Assembly (NCBI GenBank): GCA_030430075.1
Contig: JAUIGN010000034.1
Coordinates: 20,511 to 84,510 of the forward strand
DNA: 64,000 bases
DNA from: a bacterium
GTDB lineage: Bacteria; Planctomycetota; Planctomycetia; Pirellulales; Pirellulaceae
Reading direction: 5' to 3'
The position numbers were made by a program, and so were the translations under genes. The notes below the pieces were generated by a model. The model was not told where the DNA came from. It saw only the letters and a list, made by a program, of their open reading frames with translations, and made no database searches. Below, piece by piece: positions 1 through 8,917 of the stretch (its first letter is position 1; each line of letters starts with the position of its first letter).

Positions 1-1202
1 TCCAGAACATTGATGGCTTTGCGAGGCCGGCTGTCGACGATGTAGTAGCGGGCTAATTGGACCTGGAGGTTGAGGTTGTTGGGTTGGCTGCGCAGCAACG
101 TCTGCAGATCGGAGATGGCATCACTCACACGGCCTTCCGCGGCCGAAAGGATCGACCGCATCAGAACGGCCTGCGCGAGGCCCGGATTCACGCGCAGCGC
201 CTGGTCCACATCTTCCCGTGCCGCTTTGAGCTCGTCAGCTTGCATGTGCAAGGCGGCGCGTGCCATCAGGGCGACAAGGTTGGAAGGGTCGAGCCGGATC
301 GCTTCACCCAGATCGGCCAAGGCCTTGTCCGGTTTACCTTCGGCTTCATAGATGTTCGCCCGCAAGGTGAAGTTGATTGGCAGATCGGGTGCCAGCTCCA
401 TCGCCTTTTCAATATGCTTGTGGGCCAGGTCGTATTTTTCCAGCTTCGTGAGGGTTTCCGCCAAAGCCTGTCGCGCGGCAACGTTCTCCGGATCATTCTT
501 GACCAGTGCTTCAATGTCACTGACCGCCTTGTCGAACTGCCCCTGTCCGATCCACAAGGCAGCCCGCGTCTGCCAGGCCTCCGTGTTGCCCGGATCACGC
601 TCGATTGCCTCGGCCAGATCGGACAGCTGTTGTTCTTGCTCGGCGCGTAACCGGGCCCGCAGCACGAGGGCTTGCGACGCTTGCTTGTCGTCCTCTCCCA
701 GCAATTCGAGCGCCTGATTCACCCGCTTGACGGCGTCATCGCGGTCGCCGCCGGGAAGCCCCTGAAGTTTGGCGCCGAGCAAATACGCTTCGGCAAATTT
801 GTCGTCGTATTTGACGATCTTTTCGACGTCCGCCAGCACAACGCGGCGGATCAACTGCCACTGCCGATGCGGGCGAGGCGCTTCAAAAATGGCCGCCGAT
901 AGTTTCGAGGCGTGCTGCCAAAGCGAACTGACCAGCAACTGCTCGGCAAACTCGGTGTTGTCGTCATCCAGGCCTTTATCCAACGCCGATTCGCACAACG
1001 CGATGACCTTCTCGATGTCTTCCAACTGCTTGATCGACAATTGAAGCTCGGTCGCTTTGTCCAAGTCTGCTTGGCCGGGATTCTTGGTTTCGGCGTCGTC
1101 GGCGGCAACCTCGTTCACCCAGGCTGCGGGCGCCCAAACGATCGAAGCTGACCAGAGGCACAGCATCACAGCGGCGAGCCGGAGTAGCATTTTGAGGTTC
1201 AT
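1..1202 (-). CDS. Secreted tetratricopeptide-repeat protein (3' end beyond window)
   Basis: About 400 residues are visible and the frame stays open through the left edge, so the C-terminus is missing. The start at 1202 is chosen because GGAG lies about 8 bases upstream. It is followed by a hydrophobic signal sequence (MLLRLAAVMLCLW) that suggests export. From about residue 190 the protein is a run of 34-residue TPR units with the usual pattern of A, L, Y/F and P (for example DPGNTEAWQTRAALWIGQG and NPGLAQAVLMRSILSAAEG). TPR arrays bind proteins; the partner cannot be read from the sequence. It is the last gene of a minus-strand run and lies 362 bp after a DUF1501 gene. The TPR fold is sure; the role is not. 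Confidence 0.85.
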   Translation of the reverse strand, partial: MNLKMLLRLAAVMLCLWSASIVWAPAAWVNEVAADDAETKNPGQADLDKATELQLSIKQLEDIEKVIALCESALDKGLDDDNTEFAEQLLVSSLWQHASKLSAAIFEAPRPHRQWQLIRRVVLADVEKIVKYDDKFAEAYLLGAKLQGLPGGDRDDAVKRVNQALELLGEDDKQASQALVLRARLRAEQEQQLSDLAEAIERDPGNTEAWQTRAALWIGQGQFDKAVSDIEALVKNDPENVAARQALAETLTKLEKYDLAHKHIEKAMELAPDLPINFTLRANIYEAEGKPDKALADLGEAIRLDPSNLVALMARAALHMQADELKAAREDVDQALRVNPGLAQAVLMRSILSAAEGRVSDAISDLQTLLRSQPNNLNLQVQLARYYIVDSRPRKAINVL

Positions 1203-1564
1203 CGAAACTGCTCCAAAATGAAATGCACGGATTCAGGTCACCAAGCCTTCCAGGTCTCGCCATTATGACGGACATTCGGAAGCAACGCTATCCGAGTCTG
1301 CCTGGCGAACCGCTCAGCCGCTAGCAACTCGCAGGGCCATCCGATCGCCGCGGGAGCGCCAGGGCGGTGTGGGTGTGGAGTGGTTGAGGATCGGGTGTGG
1401 GGTGGCTGAGGAGGTGTTTCCGCAAGATGGCCCGACGTATCTTGTCATGCACAGCATGACCTACGGAAGGACGGAACCAGGGGGGTGCAGGAACGGTTGT
1501 TGGCGGAATGTAGCGGTATGGGCGGGAAGTTGGTGACGGATCGGTACCGCGACGTCCGGCACGC
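1203..1564. other. Intergenic region with one family C hairpin repeat
   Basis: This 362-bp gap separates the DUF1501 stop from the TPR start, both on the minus strand. It holds one copy of the dispersed family C hairpin (1443-1477). I see no convincing gene in it; short open frames have neither a ribosome-binding site nor a recognisable domain. A promoter for the TPR gene may lie in its left part, but no clear box is visible. Confidence 0.5.
1443..1477 (+). repeat. Family C hairpin repeat, copy 1
   Basis: A perfect 7-bp stem with a 3-base loop (GTCATGC-ACA-GCATGAC) is followed by the conserved flank CTACGGA and CGGAACC. The same unit occurs at 10401, 21596 (reverse) and 36770 (reverse), always outside genes. 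Confidence 0.75.
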
Positions 1565-3010
1565 TTAGAACAGATCGGCGATTGGCCGGCTGTCTTCCAA
1601 TAGATTGTACTGGCGGCCAACCTTGTCCCGCGCCGTCAAGTCGTTGATCCCCATGGCATGGTAGACGGTGTGGGTCACGTCCGCCGGCGTGACGGGAAGA
1701 TCCGCGGGGTACTCACCGAGCCGGTCGCTGCTGCCGTAGGTCTGGCCGCCTTGAATCCCGCCGCCTGCCAGCAGGTCGGTCAGGCAGTGCGTCCAGTGAT
1801 CGCGTCCCTGGCCGGACGCTCCACCGCTGCGGGGGTCTCCGATCTTGGGCGTGCGTCCCATCTCGCTGGTCACCATGACGAGGGTTTCGTCGAGCAGCCC
1901 GCGCTGATGCAGGTCCTCGATCAAGGCCGAGTAACCGCGGTCGAATTCGGGCAGCAAAGAATCCTTCAGGCAGTTGAAATTGTTGCCGTGGGTGTCCCAG
2001 CTACCGGCGCTCCGGCACTTCTTGGCGAGCGGCGAGCCGACGCCTTGACCGAGCCAGAAGACGGTTACGAAGGGGACCCCGGCCTCGACCAGACGCCGGG
2101 CCAGCAAAAGACTCATGCCGTTAACCGTTTCGCCATAGCGCGCGCGCAGCTTGGCGGGCTCCTGCGAAATATCAAACGCCTCGGTCGTGCTCTCCGACCG
2201 CAACAGGGACATGGCACGCTCCTGTTGCTGCGTCCACGTCTGTACCTGGTCAAAACGATCGAAATCACGACGCGCCTCGTTGACCGTCCGCAACAATTCA
2301 TGGCGCGTTGTCAAGCGGTCCGCCTGCACGTCACCGTGCAATTCCAGGGAGGGCGCCTGAAACTCCAGCGGTTCTTCCGAGCTTCCCTGCACGAAGAACG
2401 GATCGTGCTCGATCCCCAGCCGAGCCGCGAACTGGCCGGGGCGCGTGTATGGCTTGCGGCTCGGCATATGCGGCAGGGTGATCAGGCTGGGCAGCGTCGC
2501 GTGACGGGGCCGCTTGCTGGCAACGACCGATCCCATATAAGGCCAGTCGGTTGGGAAGGGGGTCCGGTTGTTGCCTAAGGTGCGAAAGGTGACATCCGGC
2601 ACGTGCCCCGTCAAGTTGTGATAGTAGCCGGCGTGGTGGTCGTTCGTGTTGACGGTCCCGGCGACGGAATTGATCAGGGCCAGATGATGGGCCTGCTTGG
2701 CCAGCATCGGCAGATGCTCGCTCAACTGCACGCCGGGTGCCGATGTGGCGATCGGTTGGAACGGCCCTCGATACTCGGCGGGCGCATCCGGCTTCATGTC
2801 CCAGGTGTCAAGATGCGAAGCACCACCGCAGAGAAAGAACAGGATCGTCGATTTCGCTCGCCCTGCTCCACTCGTTGACCTGGCTGGTGACACGGCGGGG
2901 GCCGCCCGCCCCGGTTTCCCGAATTGCAGGCCGGCGTAGCCGATCCCCGACGCGACCAGAAAAGCCCGCCGATTCATGGCCGGCCAGCACGCTGAATCAT
3001 GATGGTTCAT
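1565..3010 (-). CDS. DUF1501 family protein with Tat-type signal
   Basis: The protein has 481 residues. Start 3010 is chosen because GAGGAG lies just upstream. The same frame runs open a further 98 codons, but that part is only translated repeat array. The N-terminus has a twin-arginine-like motif (NRRAFLVASG, residues 13-22), so export by Tat is likely. DUF1501 hallmarks follow: GGASHLDTWD at 62-71, an EMGRTPKIGD segment and GRDHWTHCL near the C-terminus. The family belongs to the alkaline phosphatase/sulfatase-like fold and is very abundant in planctomycetes, usually beside DUF1553/DUF1549 proteins, which are absent here. The substrate is unknown. It may be the distal part of the operon starting at the dipeptidase, although a 313-bp repeat-bearing gap lies upstream. 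Confidence 0.9.
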   Translation of the reverse strand: MNHHDSACWPAMNRRAFLVASGIGYAGLQFGKPGRAAPAVSPARSTSGAGRAKSTILFFLCGGASHLDTWDMKPDAPAEYRGPFQPIATSAPGVQLSEHLPMLAKQAHHLALINSVAGTVNTNDHHAGYYHNLTGHVPDVTFRTLGNNRTPFPTDWPYMGSVVASKRPRHATLPSLITLPHMPSRKPYTRPGQFAARLGIEHDPFFVQGSSEEPLEFQAPSLELHGDVQADRLTTRHELLRTVNEARRDFDRFDQVQTWTQQQERAMSLLRSESTTEAFDISQEPAKLRARYGETVNGMSLLLARRLVEAGVPFVTVFWLGQGVGSPLAKKCRSAGSWDTHGNNFNCLKDSLLPEFDRGYSALIEDLHQRGLLDETLVMVTSEMGRTPKIGDPRSGGASGQGRDHWTHCLTDLLAGGGIQGGQTYGSSDRLGEYPADLPVTPADVTHTVYHAMGINDLTARDKVGRQYNLLEDSRPIADLF

Positions 3011-3323
3011 GGTTGGCTCCTCACTGCGCATCGTAACCGAACCTCGCGCGATCTGCAAAAGCAGAAAGGGGATGCCGGGTGAAACTTGCTTGGGCAGCAA
3101 GCGGAGGCTGGTTTCGGCGGGGTCGGAGACCCGCGCCGAGCAAAGGGTCGGAGACCCGCGCCGAGCAAAGGGGATGGAGACCCTCGCCGAGCAAAGGGGT
3201 CGGAAACCCGCGCCGAGCAAAGGGGATGGAGACCCGCGCCGAGCCAGGGGATGGAAACCCGCGCGGAGCAAGCGGTGCAGACCCGCGCCACGCAAGCGAT
3301 GCATGGCCGGTCGCTGTCGCCGC
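3011..3323. other. Intergenic region filled by family A repeat array
   Basis: The gap lies between two minus-strand genes. More than half is the family A array. The array has no stop codons in several frames on both strands, which creates spurious open frames running into both neighbours. Nothing else is recognisable besides the ribosome-binding site of the DUF1501 gene at about 3013-3021. Confidence 0.6.
3107..3297 (+). repeat. Family A tandem array, locus 1 (about 7 units)
   Basis: A short leader (GGTTTCGGCGGGGTC) runs into about seven direct repeats of period 24-26 bp with core GAGACCCGCGCCGAGCA. Linkers are of the form AAAGGGGATG or AAAGGGTCG and are shared within this array but not with the other loci. 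The last two units (from about 3250) are decayed. Related arrays lie at 27601, 39984 (reverse) and 45876 (reverse). Confidence 0.85.
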
Positions 3324-4178
3324 TCAGTCCAAGCTCGCTTCGAGCACTACCGGGGCCAACCATTCGGCCGCGAAGACGCGGTTGGCCCAGCCGTGATGTC
3401 CGCCGAAATTCCAGCTGCGGGCCATCGCCCAGCGGTAGCCGCACTGCCGCAGCGGCGCCGGGCCGGCCGCCGGCGCCGCGGCGTACCCGGGATCCGGCGA
3501 TGGCCGGGCGACATCCCTGGGGTGTTCGGTCGGAGGATCGCGAAAGCCGAACATCCCGGAAGAGACGGTGTGCTTGCCGTCGAACGTGCCGACCGCCAGC
3601 GTCCCCAGACCCAACTGGAACCAGTCGAAGGGCGAGTGAAACGACCAGATGCCACGGCGCGTACGGCGGCGGGCGGCGAGCGTGTCGTGGTCCGGCGAAG
3701 TGGCCGCCGCCAGGAACACCGCGCCGCTGATCTGGCGGTCTGCCAGCAACGGCAGCGTCAGCAAGGTCAGCGCGGCGCCGCCCGAATGCCCGACCAGCAC
3801 CACGGGGCGTCCGGGATGGGCGTCCTGGTATTCCATAATCCGCCGCGCGAGGCGGTCCGCCGCCAACTCGTGCCACTTCCGGCTACGGAGGTGATAGAGC
3901 GAATTGAAAAGCCGCCCCGTGGTCCAATCGTGCACTTCAACCGCGCAGTCGATGCCTCCATCGGCAAGGCCCCGCGCGATGTCCAGGTTCAAGACACTAC
4001 GCCCCTCGATACCCGGCAGGACGATCACCAGGCCCGCTTCCTGCCGCTCTGCGGTGGCAAGATGATCGACCGACCGACACCACCAATCGCCGAAGGGCGC
4101 CAGTAAGATTCGAAACGTCGACCAGGGGCCCAGCCACCAGCGGGGTCGACGCGCCGCCTTCCGGGTCACCTCAGCCAT
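3324..4178 (-). CDS. Alpha/beta-hydrolase (serine lipase/esterase type)
   Basis: The 284-residue protein has the nucleophile elbow GHSGG at 130-134 (Ser132 predicted), preceded by a beta-strand (RPVVLVG) as in alpha/beta hydrolases. An oxyanion-type segment VLPGIEGR lies at 53-60. There is no obvious signal peptide. The N-terminal 40 residues are basic and tryptophan-rich (RRPRWWLGPW), which could favour a membrane surface. The start at 4178 sits 5 bp after the stop of the aldehyde dehydrogenase with GGATAAGG in between, so it is co-transcribed and probably translationally coupled. Substrate unknown; a lactonase role in the same sugar pathway is conceivable but not shown. Confidence 0.8.
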   Translation of the reverse strand: MAEVTRKAARRPRWWLGPWSTFRILLAPFGDWWCRSVDHLATAERQEAGLVIVLPGIEGRSVLNLDIARGLADGGIDCAVEVHDWTTGRLFNSLYHLRSRKWHELAADRLARRIMEYQDAHPGRPVVLVGHSGGAALTLLTLPLLADRQISGAVFLAAATSPDHDTLAARRRTRRGIWSFHSPFDWFQLGLGTLAVGTFDGKHTVSSGMFGFRDPPTEHPRDVARPSPDPGYAAAPAAGPAPLRQCGYRWAMARSWNFGGHHGWANRVFAAEWLAPVVLEASLD

Positions 4179-4183
4179 GAGCC

Positions 4184-5764
4184 TTATCCCACGTCGGCCG
4201 TGGTCCACTGGCCGTCGACCAGTCTCCAGGTGCCGCCGGTCGGATTCTTGTCCTGCAGAAGGGCCGGCAGGCGTGCGGGGCGGACGTTGTCGTACGACTG
4301 CAGCATCGCGAACCGTACCAAGGCCGCCGGCATGCCGACCGCAGTAAAACCAGGATGCCCGGTGGAAGGATACGGCCCACCGTGGTTCATCGCAGAACTG
4401 ACTGCGACGCCGGTCGGCATCTTGTCATTGAGCAACCGGCCGACGCGTTGCCGCAGAGGATCGGCCACGGTGGCATAGTCGTCGTCGTCCTGGCCGGCAG
4501 TGTGGGAGTAGATGCATCCGGTCAGATTGCCTTCGAGATGACTCAGCAGCTGGGCTGCCTGGTGGATGTCGTCGGCGACGACGAACAGCGAGGCGTTACC
4601 GAACGCTTCCGTCTGGAGCGCGGCGGCGTTCGCCAGAAAGGTTTCGCCGCGCGTGCGCAACAGCGTGTTGGCTCGGCAATAACCCTGGCCCGTGCCGGCA
4701 CCGCCGCCCACCACCAGCTCGGCACCTGCCTCTTGCAGGGCAGACAGGTTGCTTTCCAGGCTGGCAGCGACCGATTTGGAAAGGAGCGTCCCGACCGGTG
4801 CCTGTTCGAATCGTTCCCCGACCGCTTTGATGAATTGTTCGGTACGGTCGCCGGCCAGCAACACGACGATTCCGGGATTGGTGCAGAATTGGCCGGTGCC
4901 CATCAGGCAACTTCCGGCGAAGTCATCGGCGATGGCGTCGAGCCGCTCTTCGAGGGCGCCGGGCAGAATGACCACAGGATTCGTGCTGGACAGCTCCAGG
5001 TAGATCGGCTTGCCGGCGGTATCGGCGGCCTGCTTCAGCTTGAGTCCGGCACCGCGGCTGCCCGTGTACCCGGTGGCACCGGTGCGAGGATCGGCAACCA
5101 GCCGCTCACCGTCGTCGTGGCTGGTGCGATAGAGAAGTTGAACCGTCGCCGCCGGCATCTCCGTCGCCCGGCTGGCTGCCTGGGCCGCCTCGGCGAAAAT
5201 GCGTGTGGTCCCGGGGTGGGAGGAGTTTGCTTTGGCGATCACCGGGTTTCCGGCCGCGATGGCGGCCGCAAAGTCGCCGCCGGAAATGCTGCCAAAGGCG
5301 AACGGAAAGTTGTTGGGGCCAAACACGCAGACCGGGCCGAGGGGGCCGAAGCAGGAGCGAATGCCGGCCTGGGTGTCGATGGTGGCTTGGGCCCAGGAGC
5401 CGCTGCGGGCGGCAGCGGCCCCCAGACGAAGCTGGTTGGTCGTCCGAGGCAGCTCGACATCCGCCAGCCGGGGCGCCTTGGGAAGTGCGGTCTCCGCGTG
5501 CGCCGTGGCGACCAGGTCGTCGGCCCGGCTTTCGATCCGAGCGGCATAGTCTTCCAGGAAGGCGGCGATCTGGGCGCCCGACTTCTGCCGCAATTGGGCG
5601 GCGGCGGTCACGGCCGCGGTGAGGGCCTCATCACAATCGGCCCACGTGCTAACGGGAAATTCGTCAGGCAACGCTTCTCGCGTGGCAGGGTTGTCGGCAC
5701 GAAACGTACCACTCTGGTTAGCGTCTCGCCACTGGCCGGCGATCAGTACTTGCTGGACGGACAT
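4184..5764 (-). CDS. Aldehyde dehydrogenase, alpha-ketoglutaric semialdehyde type
   Basis: The 526-residue enzyme oxidises an aldehyde to an acid with NAD(P). Visible catalytic residues are Asn152 in PNNFPF, Glu257 in YLELSSTNP and Cys294 in GTGQFCTNPGIV. Its length and the GQFCTNPG/FGPNNFPFAF motifs fit the long 2,5-dioxovalerate (alpha-ketoglutaric semialdehyde) dehydrogenase group, which ends oxidative pentose, hexarate or hydroxyproline degradation by making 2-oxoglutarate. The upstream FAH-fold gene would make that semialdehyde, which strengthens the call. Start 5764 is chosen for GAGGAA upstream; an open extension to 5971 lacks homology. It lies between the FAH gene (130-bp gap) and the hydrolase (5-bp gap). 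Confidence 0.85.
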   Translation of the reverse strand: MSVQQVLIAGQWRDANQSGTFRADNPATREALPDEFPVSTWADCDEALTAAVTAAAQLRQKSGAQIAAFLEDYAARIESRADDLVATAHAETALPKAPRLADVELPRTTNQLRLGAAAARSGSWAQATIDTQAGIRSCFGPLGPVCVFGPNNFPFAFGSISGGDFAAAIAAGNPVIAKANSSHPGTTRIFAEAAQAASRATEMPAATVQLLYRTSHDDGERLVADPRTGATGYTGSRGAGLKLKQAADTAGKPIYLELSSTNPVVILPGALEERLDAIADDFAGSCLMGTGQFCTNPGIVVLLAGDRTEQFIKAVGERFEQAPVGTLLSKSVAASLESNLSALQEAGAELVVGGGAGTGQGYCRANTLLRTRGETFLANAAALQTEAFGNASLFVVADDIHQAAQLLSHLEGNLTGCIYSHTAGQDDDDYATVADPLRQRVGRLLNDKMPTGVAVSSAMNHGGPYPSTGHPGFTAVGMPAALVRFAMLQSYDNVRPARLPALLQDKNPTGGTWRLVDGQWTTADVG

Positions 5765-5894
5765 GGGGTTCCTCGTTGTCTCTTCAGGTGGGTTGGTTCT
5801 GGTGGTGGATCGGTATTCTGCTTGATCGGATCGCGGATCGAATGACCGTGCGGCGGACGGGAATCGCCCTCGGGTTCGGATGGGCAGGCGTGCA

Positions 5895-6764
5895 TCAACC
5901 GGCCGGCGAACTACCCGCTTGCACGATCGGGTTGGAGAGGGTGCCGATGCCGTCGATACGGATATCGACAACGTCTCCAGCCTGCAGGGTAAAGTCGTTG
6001 TCGGGCACCACGCCCGTCCCGGTCATCAGCATCGCGCCGGTGGGAAACGAATTGTCACGTCCCAGCCAGCCGATCAGGTCTTCAAAGCCGCGGGCCATCT
6101 GATCGACACCGGTCTGACCTTCGAACACCGGCTTACCGGCTCGGCGGATCGTCAGCCCGATGCCGATCTTTTCGCGGGGCGGCATGGCGCTGGCCAGCGT
6201 GATCCAAGGGCCGACTCCGGCGCACTGATCGTAGACCTTGGCTTGCGGCAGGTAGAGCGGGTTGTCGCCTTCGATATCACGCGAGCTCATATCATTGCCG
6301 ATAGTGTAGCCGACCAACTGCAAGTTCGAATTCATGACGAGCGTCAATTCGGGTTCGGGCACATTCCAGGTTGCGTCGGCCCGAATTCGCAAGGGTTGCC
6401 CGTTCCCCGCCACGCGGTGCGGCGTCGCTTTGAGAAACAGCTCGGGTCGCGGGGATTCGTAAACGCGGTCGTAACAGGAGGCGGCCGCTTCGGACTCTTC
6501 CATCCGGGCCGCCCGGCTCCGCCGATAGGTGACGCCTGCGGCCCAGATCTCTTGCTGGTCAACCGGCGGCAAGAGATCGACTTCGGAAATCAGCACGGTC
6601 GTCTTCTGCGGGAGGGACGCCACCAGCGCATCAACGTCCTCGGACTCCAGGATTTCGAACAGCGAGCTGGGGCCGCCCGAAAGATCCAACGGGGTGACGC
6701 TGCCGGCATCGACAATCGCAACCGTGGTGTCACCGTTGCTGAGGCGGATTCTTGCCAATTTCAT
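5895..6764 (-). CDS. FAH-fold hydrolyase, 2-keto-3-deoxy-pentonate dehydratase-like
   Basis: The 289-residue protein has the fumarylacetoacetate hydrolase fold: WAAGVTY at 74-80, metal-ligand region VPEPEL at 135-140 (Glu137, Glu139), GNDMSSRDIEG at 156-166 and a C-terminal GTGVVPDNDFTLQAGD strand. This sub-pattern resembles 2-keto-3-deoxy-arabinonate/xylonate dehydratases (KdaD type), which make alpha-ketoglutaric semialdehyde from the keto-deoxy-pentonate. The semialdehyde dehydrogenase gene follows directly. The start at 6764 overlaps the dipeptidase stop by 4 bp (ATGA), so translation is coupled. Another FAH activity, such as acylpyruvate hydrolysis, cannot be excluded from sequence. Confidence 0.8.
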   Translation of the reverse strand: MKLARIRLSNGDTTVAIVDAGSVTPLDLSGGPSSLFEILESEDVDALVASLPQKTTVLISEVDLLPPVDQQEIWAAGVTYRRSRAARMEESEAAASCYDRVYESPRPELFLKATPHRVAGNGQPLRIRADATWNVPEPELTLVMNSNLQLVGYTIGNDMSSRDIEGDNPLYLPQAKVYDQCAGVGPWITLASAMPPREKIGIGLTIRRAGKPVFEGQTGVDQMARGFEDLIGWLGRDNSFPTGAMLMTGTGVVPDNDFTLQAGDVVDIRIDGIGTLSNPIVQAGSSPAG

Positions 6765-7837
6765 CGCGGTTCGCTCCAAATCTCGTTCAAGCGGCGGATC
6801 CAATTGCCGTGCATAATAGCCTCCACATCCGCCTGGCTGTAGCCGCGGTCCGCCAGGATCGTTGTCAACCGCTGCAGGTCGGCGATCGATTGCAAGTCCA
6901 TCGGTGTCTGCTCCGTGCCGTACCCTCCGTCGAGATCCGACCCGATTCCCACGTGGCGCGTATTGCCGGCCAGTTGGCAGATATGGTCGATGTGCTCCAC
7001 AATCCGTTCGATCTTGAGGCCCGCATCCTGGGGCGTCGTGGTGCCGCGCTGCCAACCCGGATGCATCATCCAGGCGTCAAACACGGCGCCGATCACCGCG
7101 TCTCGCTCGATCAGCGCGGATAGTTGTTCGTCGCTGAACTGGCGTTGATCGGGGACCAGGGCCCGGCAGTTGTTGTGGCTGGCCCAGACCGGCCCGGTGA
7201 ACAGGTCCAAGGCCTCCCAGAAGGCGTCGTCGGTGAGATGCGTGGCGTCCAGGATGATCCCCAGGCGATCCATCTCGACGACCAGTTCGCGGCCCAACGA
7301 TGTCAGTCCTCCCTCGACTCCCGTTCCGGGAGCGTAGCGGCCGACCCCGTAGTGGGCTGGGCCCACGGCCCGCAAACCGTATGCGTACGCCCGCTCGAGA
7401 TGCCCGATCGTGACCAGCGAATCCGCCCCTTCGAGACTCAAGATATAGCCGATCGGTGCGTCGGCAGGCGGTTCGTTCTGCCAGAGGCGAACGTGCCGAT
7501 TGAGACTCTCTGCGTCGGTGATCTGGACCATCTGGCCCGCCTCTTCCATGGCTCGGTACCAGGCGAGCTGTGCTTGGGTCATGGACCAGGCGATTTCCGG
7601 ACTGTGCCAACCGGGCAACGGACTGTCGGGGGCCACGTAGCGGGCAATTTGCGTGGCCACGCAAATCCCGATCTGACCCTTGCGCATCTCATCCAGGGTG
7701 CAAACTCCCAGGCCGCGATCGATCTTATCCGTCATCCCGGCTTCGCGTTGCTTGACGGCGTCCAGCGGTTGCGTGAGATCGCGGTTCCATTCGATCGCGT
7801 TCATGGAAAGATCAAGGTGCGCGTCAAAAAGTAGCAT
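6761..7837 (-). CDS. Membrane dipeptidase, peptidase M19 (renal dipeptidase family)
   Basis: The protein has 358 residues and no clear signal peptide. The amidohydrolase-type metal motif HLD begins at residue 7 (DAHLDLSMNAI). Other M19 features are SLEGAD, the ILDATHLTDD segment, WASHNNCRALVPDQRQFSDEQ and GIGSDLDGGYG, which together carry the His/Glu ligands of a binuclear zinc site. The family cleaves dipeptides, often with a D-residue at the C-terminal side. GAGGAC lies upstream of the start. It is first in a four- to five-gene run with the keto-acid enzymes. Why a dipeptidase is grouped with them is unclear; a D-amino acid or hydroxyproline feed into the same semialdehyde would be one reason. 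Confidence 0.9.
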   Translation of the reverse strand: MLLFDAHLDLSMNAIEWNRDLTQPLDAVKQREAGMTDKIDRGLGVCTLDEMRKGQIGICVATQIARYVAPDSPLPGWHSPEIAWSMTQAQLAWYRAMEEAGQMVQITDAESLNRHVRLWQNEPPADAPIGYILSLEGADSLVTIGHLERAYAYGLRAVGPAHYGVGRYAPGTGVEGGLTSLGRELVVEMDRLGIILDATHLTDDAFWEALDLFTGPVWASHNNCRALVPDQRQFSDEQLSALIERDAVIGAVFDAWMMHPGWQRGTTTPQDAGLKIERIVEHIDHICQLAGNTRHVGIGSDLDGGYGTEQTPMDLQSIADLQRLTTILADRGYSQADVEAIMHGNWIRRLNEIWSEPR

Positions 7838-8061
7838 CGGGTGAGTCCTCGGGAATAATTACAGCGTGACGAAGTTTGCCGCCGTGCTCGAACGACTGCC
7901 AGCGGGCGCCAGGCGATCAACGGAACGTCGAGTATCCGTGATTCTCGCGACCACAGTACACCGGCATCAAGTGGGCTGCCTGCAGATTGGCGCCGCCGTG
8001 CCAGCTTGCTTATGGGGCCAAAGTCGTTCATCTTGTGTCAAGTTCCAGCGAGGCAGGGCCC

Positions 8062-8877
8062 ATGAACCGACCTGATCCCCAGACTCCCGCCCATCATCAC
8101 AACCGTCGCGCCTGGGATGCCCTGGTTCGGGAAAACCAGCGGTTCACTCGCCCGGCTCCGGACGAGGATTTCCTCGACCCGCTTGCTAAGATGGACGGTG
8201 TCGGCTGGCTGGGTGGGGACATTCGAGGTCAGAATGTGCTTTGCCTGGCGTCCGGTGGCGGCAAGCACGGAGCCCTCTATGCGGCGGCCGGCGCGCGGGT
8301 GACGGTTGTCGATATCAGTCCCGCCATGCTGGAATTGGACCGCCAGGTTGCCGCCGAACGCAAACTGGACGTGCGGACCGTGGAAGCGTCGATGGATCAC
8401 ATGCCCATGTTTGCCGACGGAGAATTCGATCTGGTGGTGCATCCGGTCAGCACCTGCTATGTGCCGAAGATCGCCCCCGTCTATCAGGAGGTTGCTCGCG
8501 TTGTCCGCGATGCCGGCCTGTACATCAGCCAGCACAAGCAACCGGGCAGCCTCCAGGCGGACGTGACGCCTGCCAGGCGCGGGTACGAGCTGGTTGAACC
8601 GTACTTTCGTGAGGGCCCCCTGCCGGCTGTCGTCGGCAGCCAGCATCGCGAAGAGGGGACACTCGAATTCCTTCACCGCTGGGACGAGTTGTTGGGGCTG
8701 ATGTGTCGAGCGGGCTTCGTGATCGAGGATCTTGTCGAGCCGAAGCATGGACGCGCGGATGCCGCCGTTGGCAGTTTCGCCCATCGCAGCCACTTCGTGC
8801 CGCCGTACGTTCGCGTGAAAGCCCGCAAGCGGGGCAGCGTTTCGCCGGGACGTCGAATCCAACTGATCGCACCCTGA
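8062..8877 (+). CDS. Class I SAM-dependent methyltransferase
   Basis: The 271-residue protein has a Rossmann-type SAM site: motif I LASGGGKHG at 62-70, acidic loop end VVDIS at 82-86, motif II/III-like MPMFADGEFDLVVHPVST and the post-motif CYVPKIAPVYQEVARVVRDAGLY segment typical of the UbiE/Methyltransf_11 group. Start 8062 is preceded by GAGGCAGGG; an upstream in-frame extension to 7987 has no homology. It is transcribed away from the dipeptidase. Between them lies a 224-bp divergent region without a recognisable box. The substrate is unknown. Confidence 0.85.
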   Translation: MNRPDPQTPAHHHNRRAWDALVRENQRFTRPAPDEDFLDPLAKMDGVGWLGGDIRGQNVLCLASGGGKHGALYAAAGARVTVVDISPAMLELDRQVAAERKLDVRTVEASMDHMPMFADGEFDLVVHPVSTCYVPKIAPVYQEVARVVRDAGLYISQHKQPGSLQADVTPARRGYELVEPYFREGPLPAVVGSQHREEGTLEFLHRWDELLGLMCRAGFVIEDLVEPKHGRADAAVGSFAHRSHFVPPYVRVKARKRGSVSPGRRIQLIAP

Positions 8878-8917
8878 TTCCCATCTCATGCACTCCTTGG
8901 AAGCAAAGGAAGTTTCG

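Noticed and set aside
3011..3304. N-terminal extension of the DUF1501 protein through the upstream repeat array
   Set aside because: The extra 98 codons are translated family A repeat, whereas a strong ribosome-binding site and a Tat signal sit at 3010. The repeats lack stop codons in several frames on both strands, which explains the open frame.
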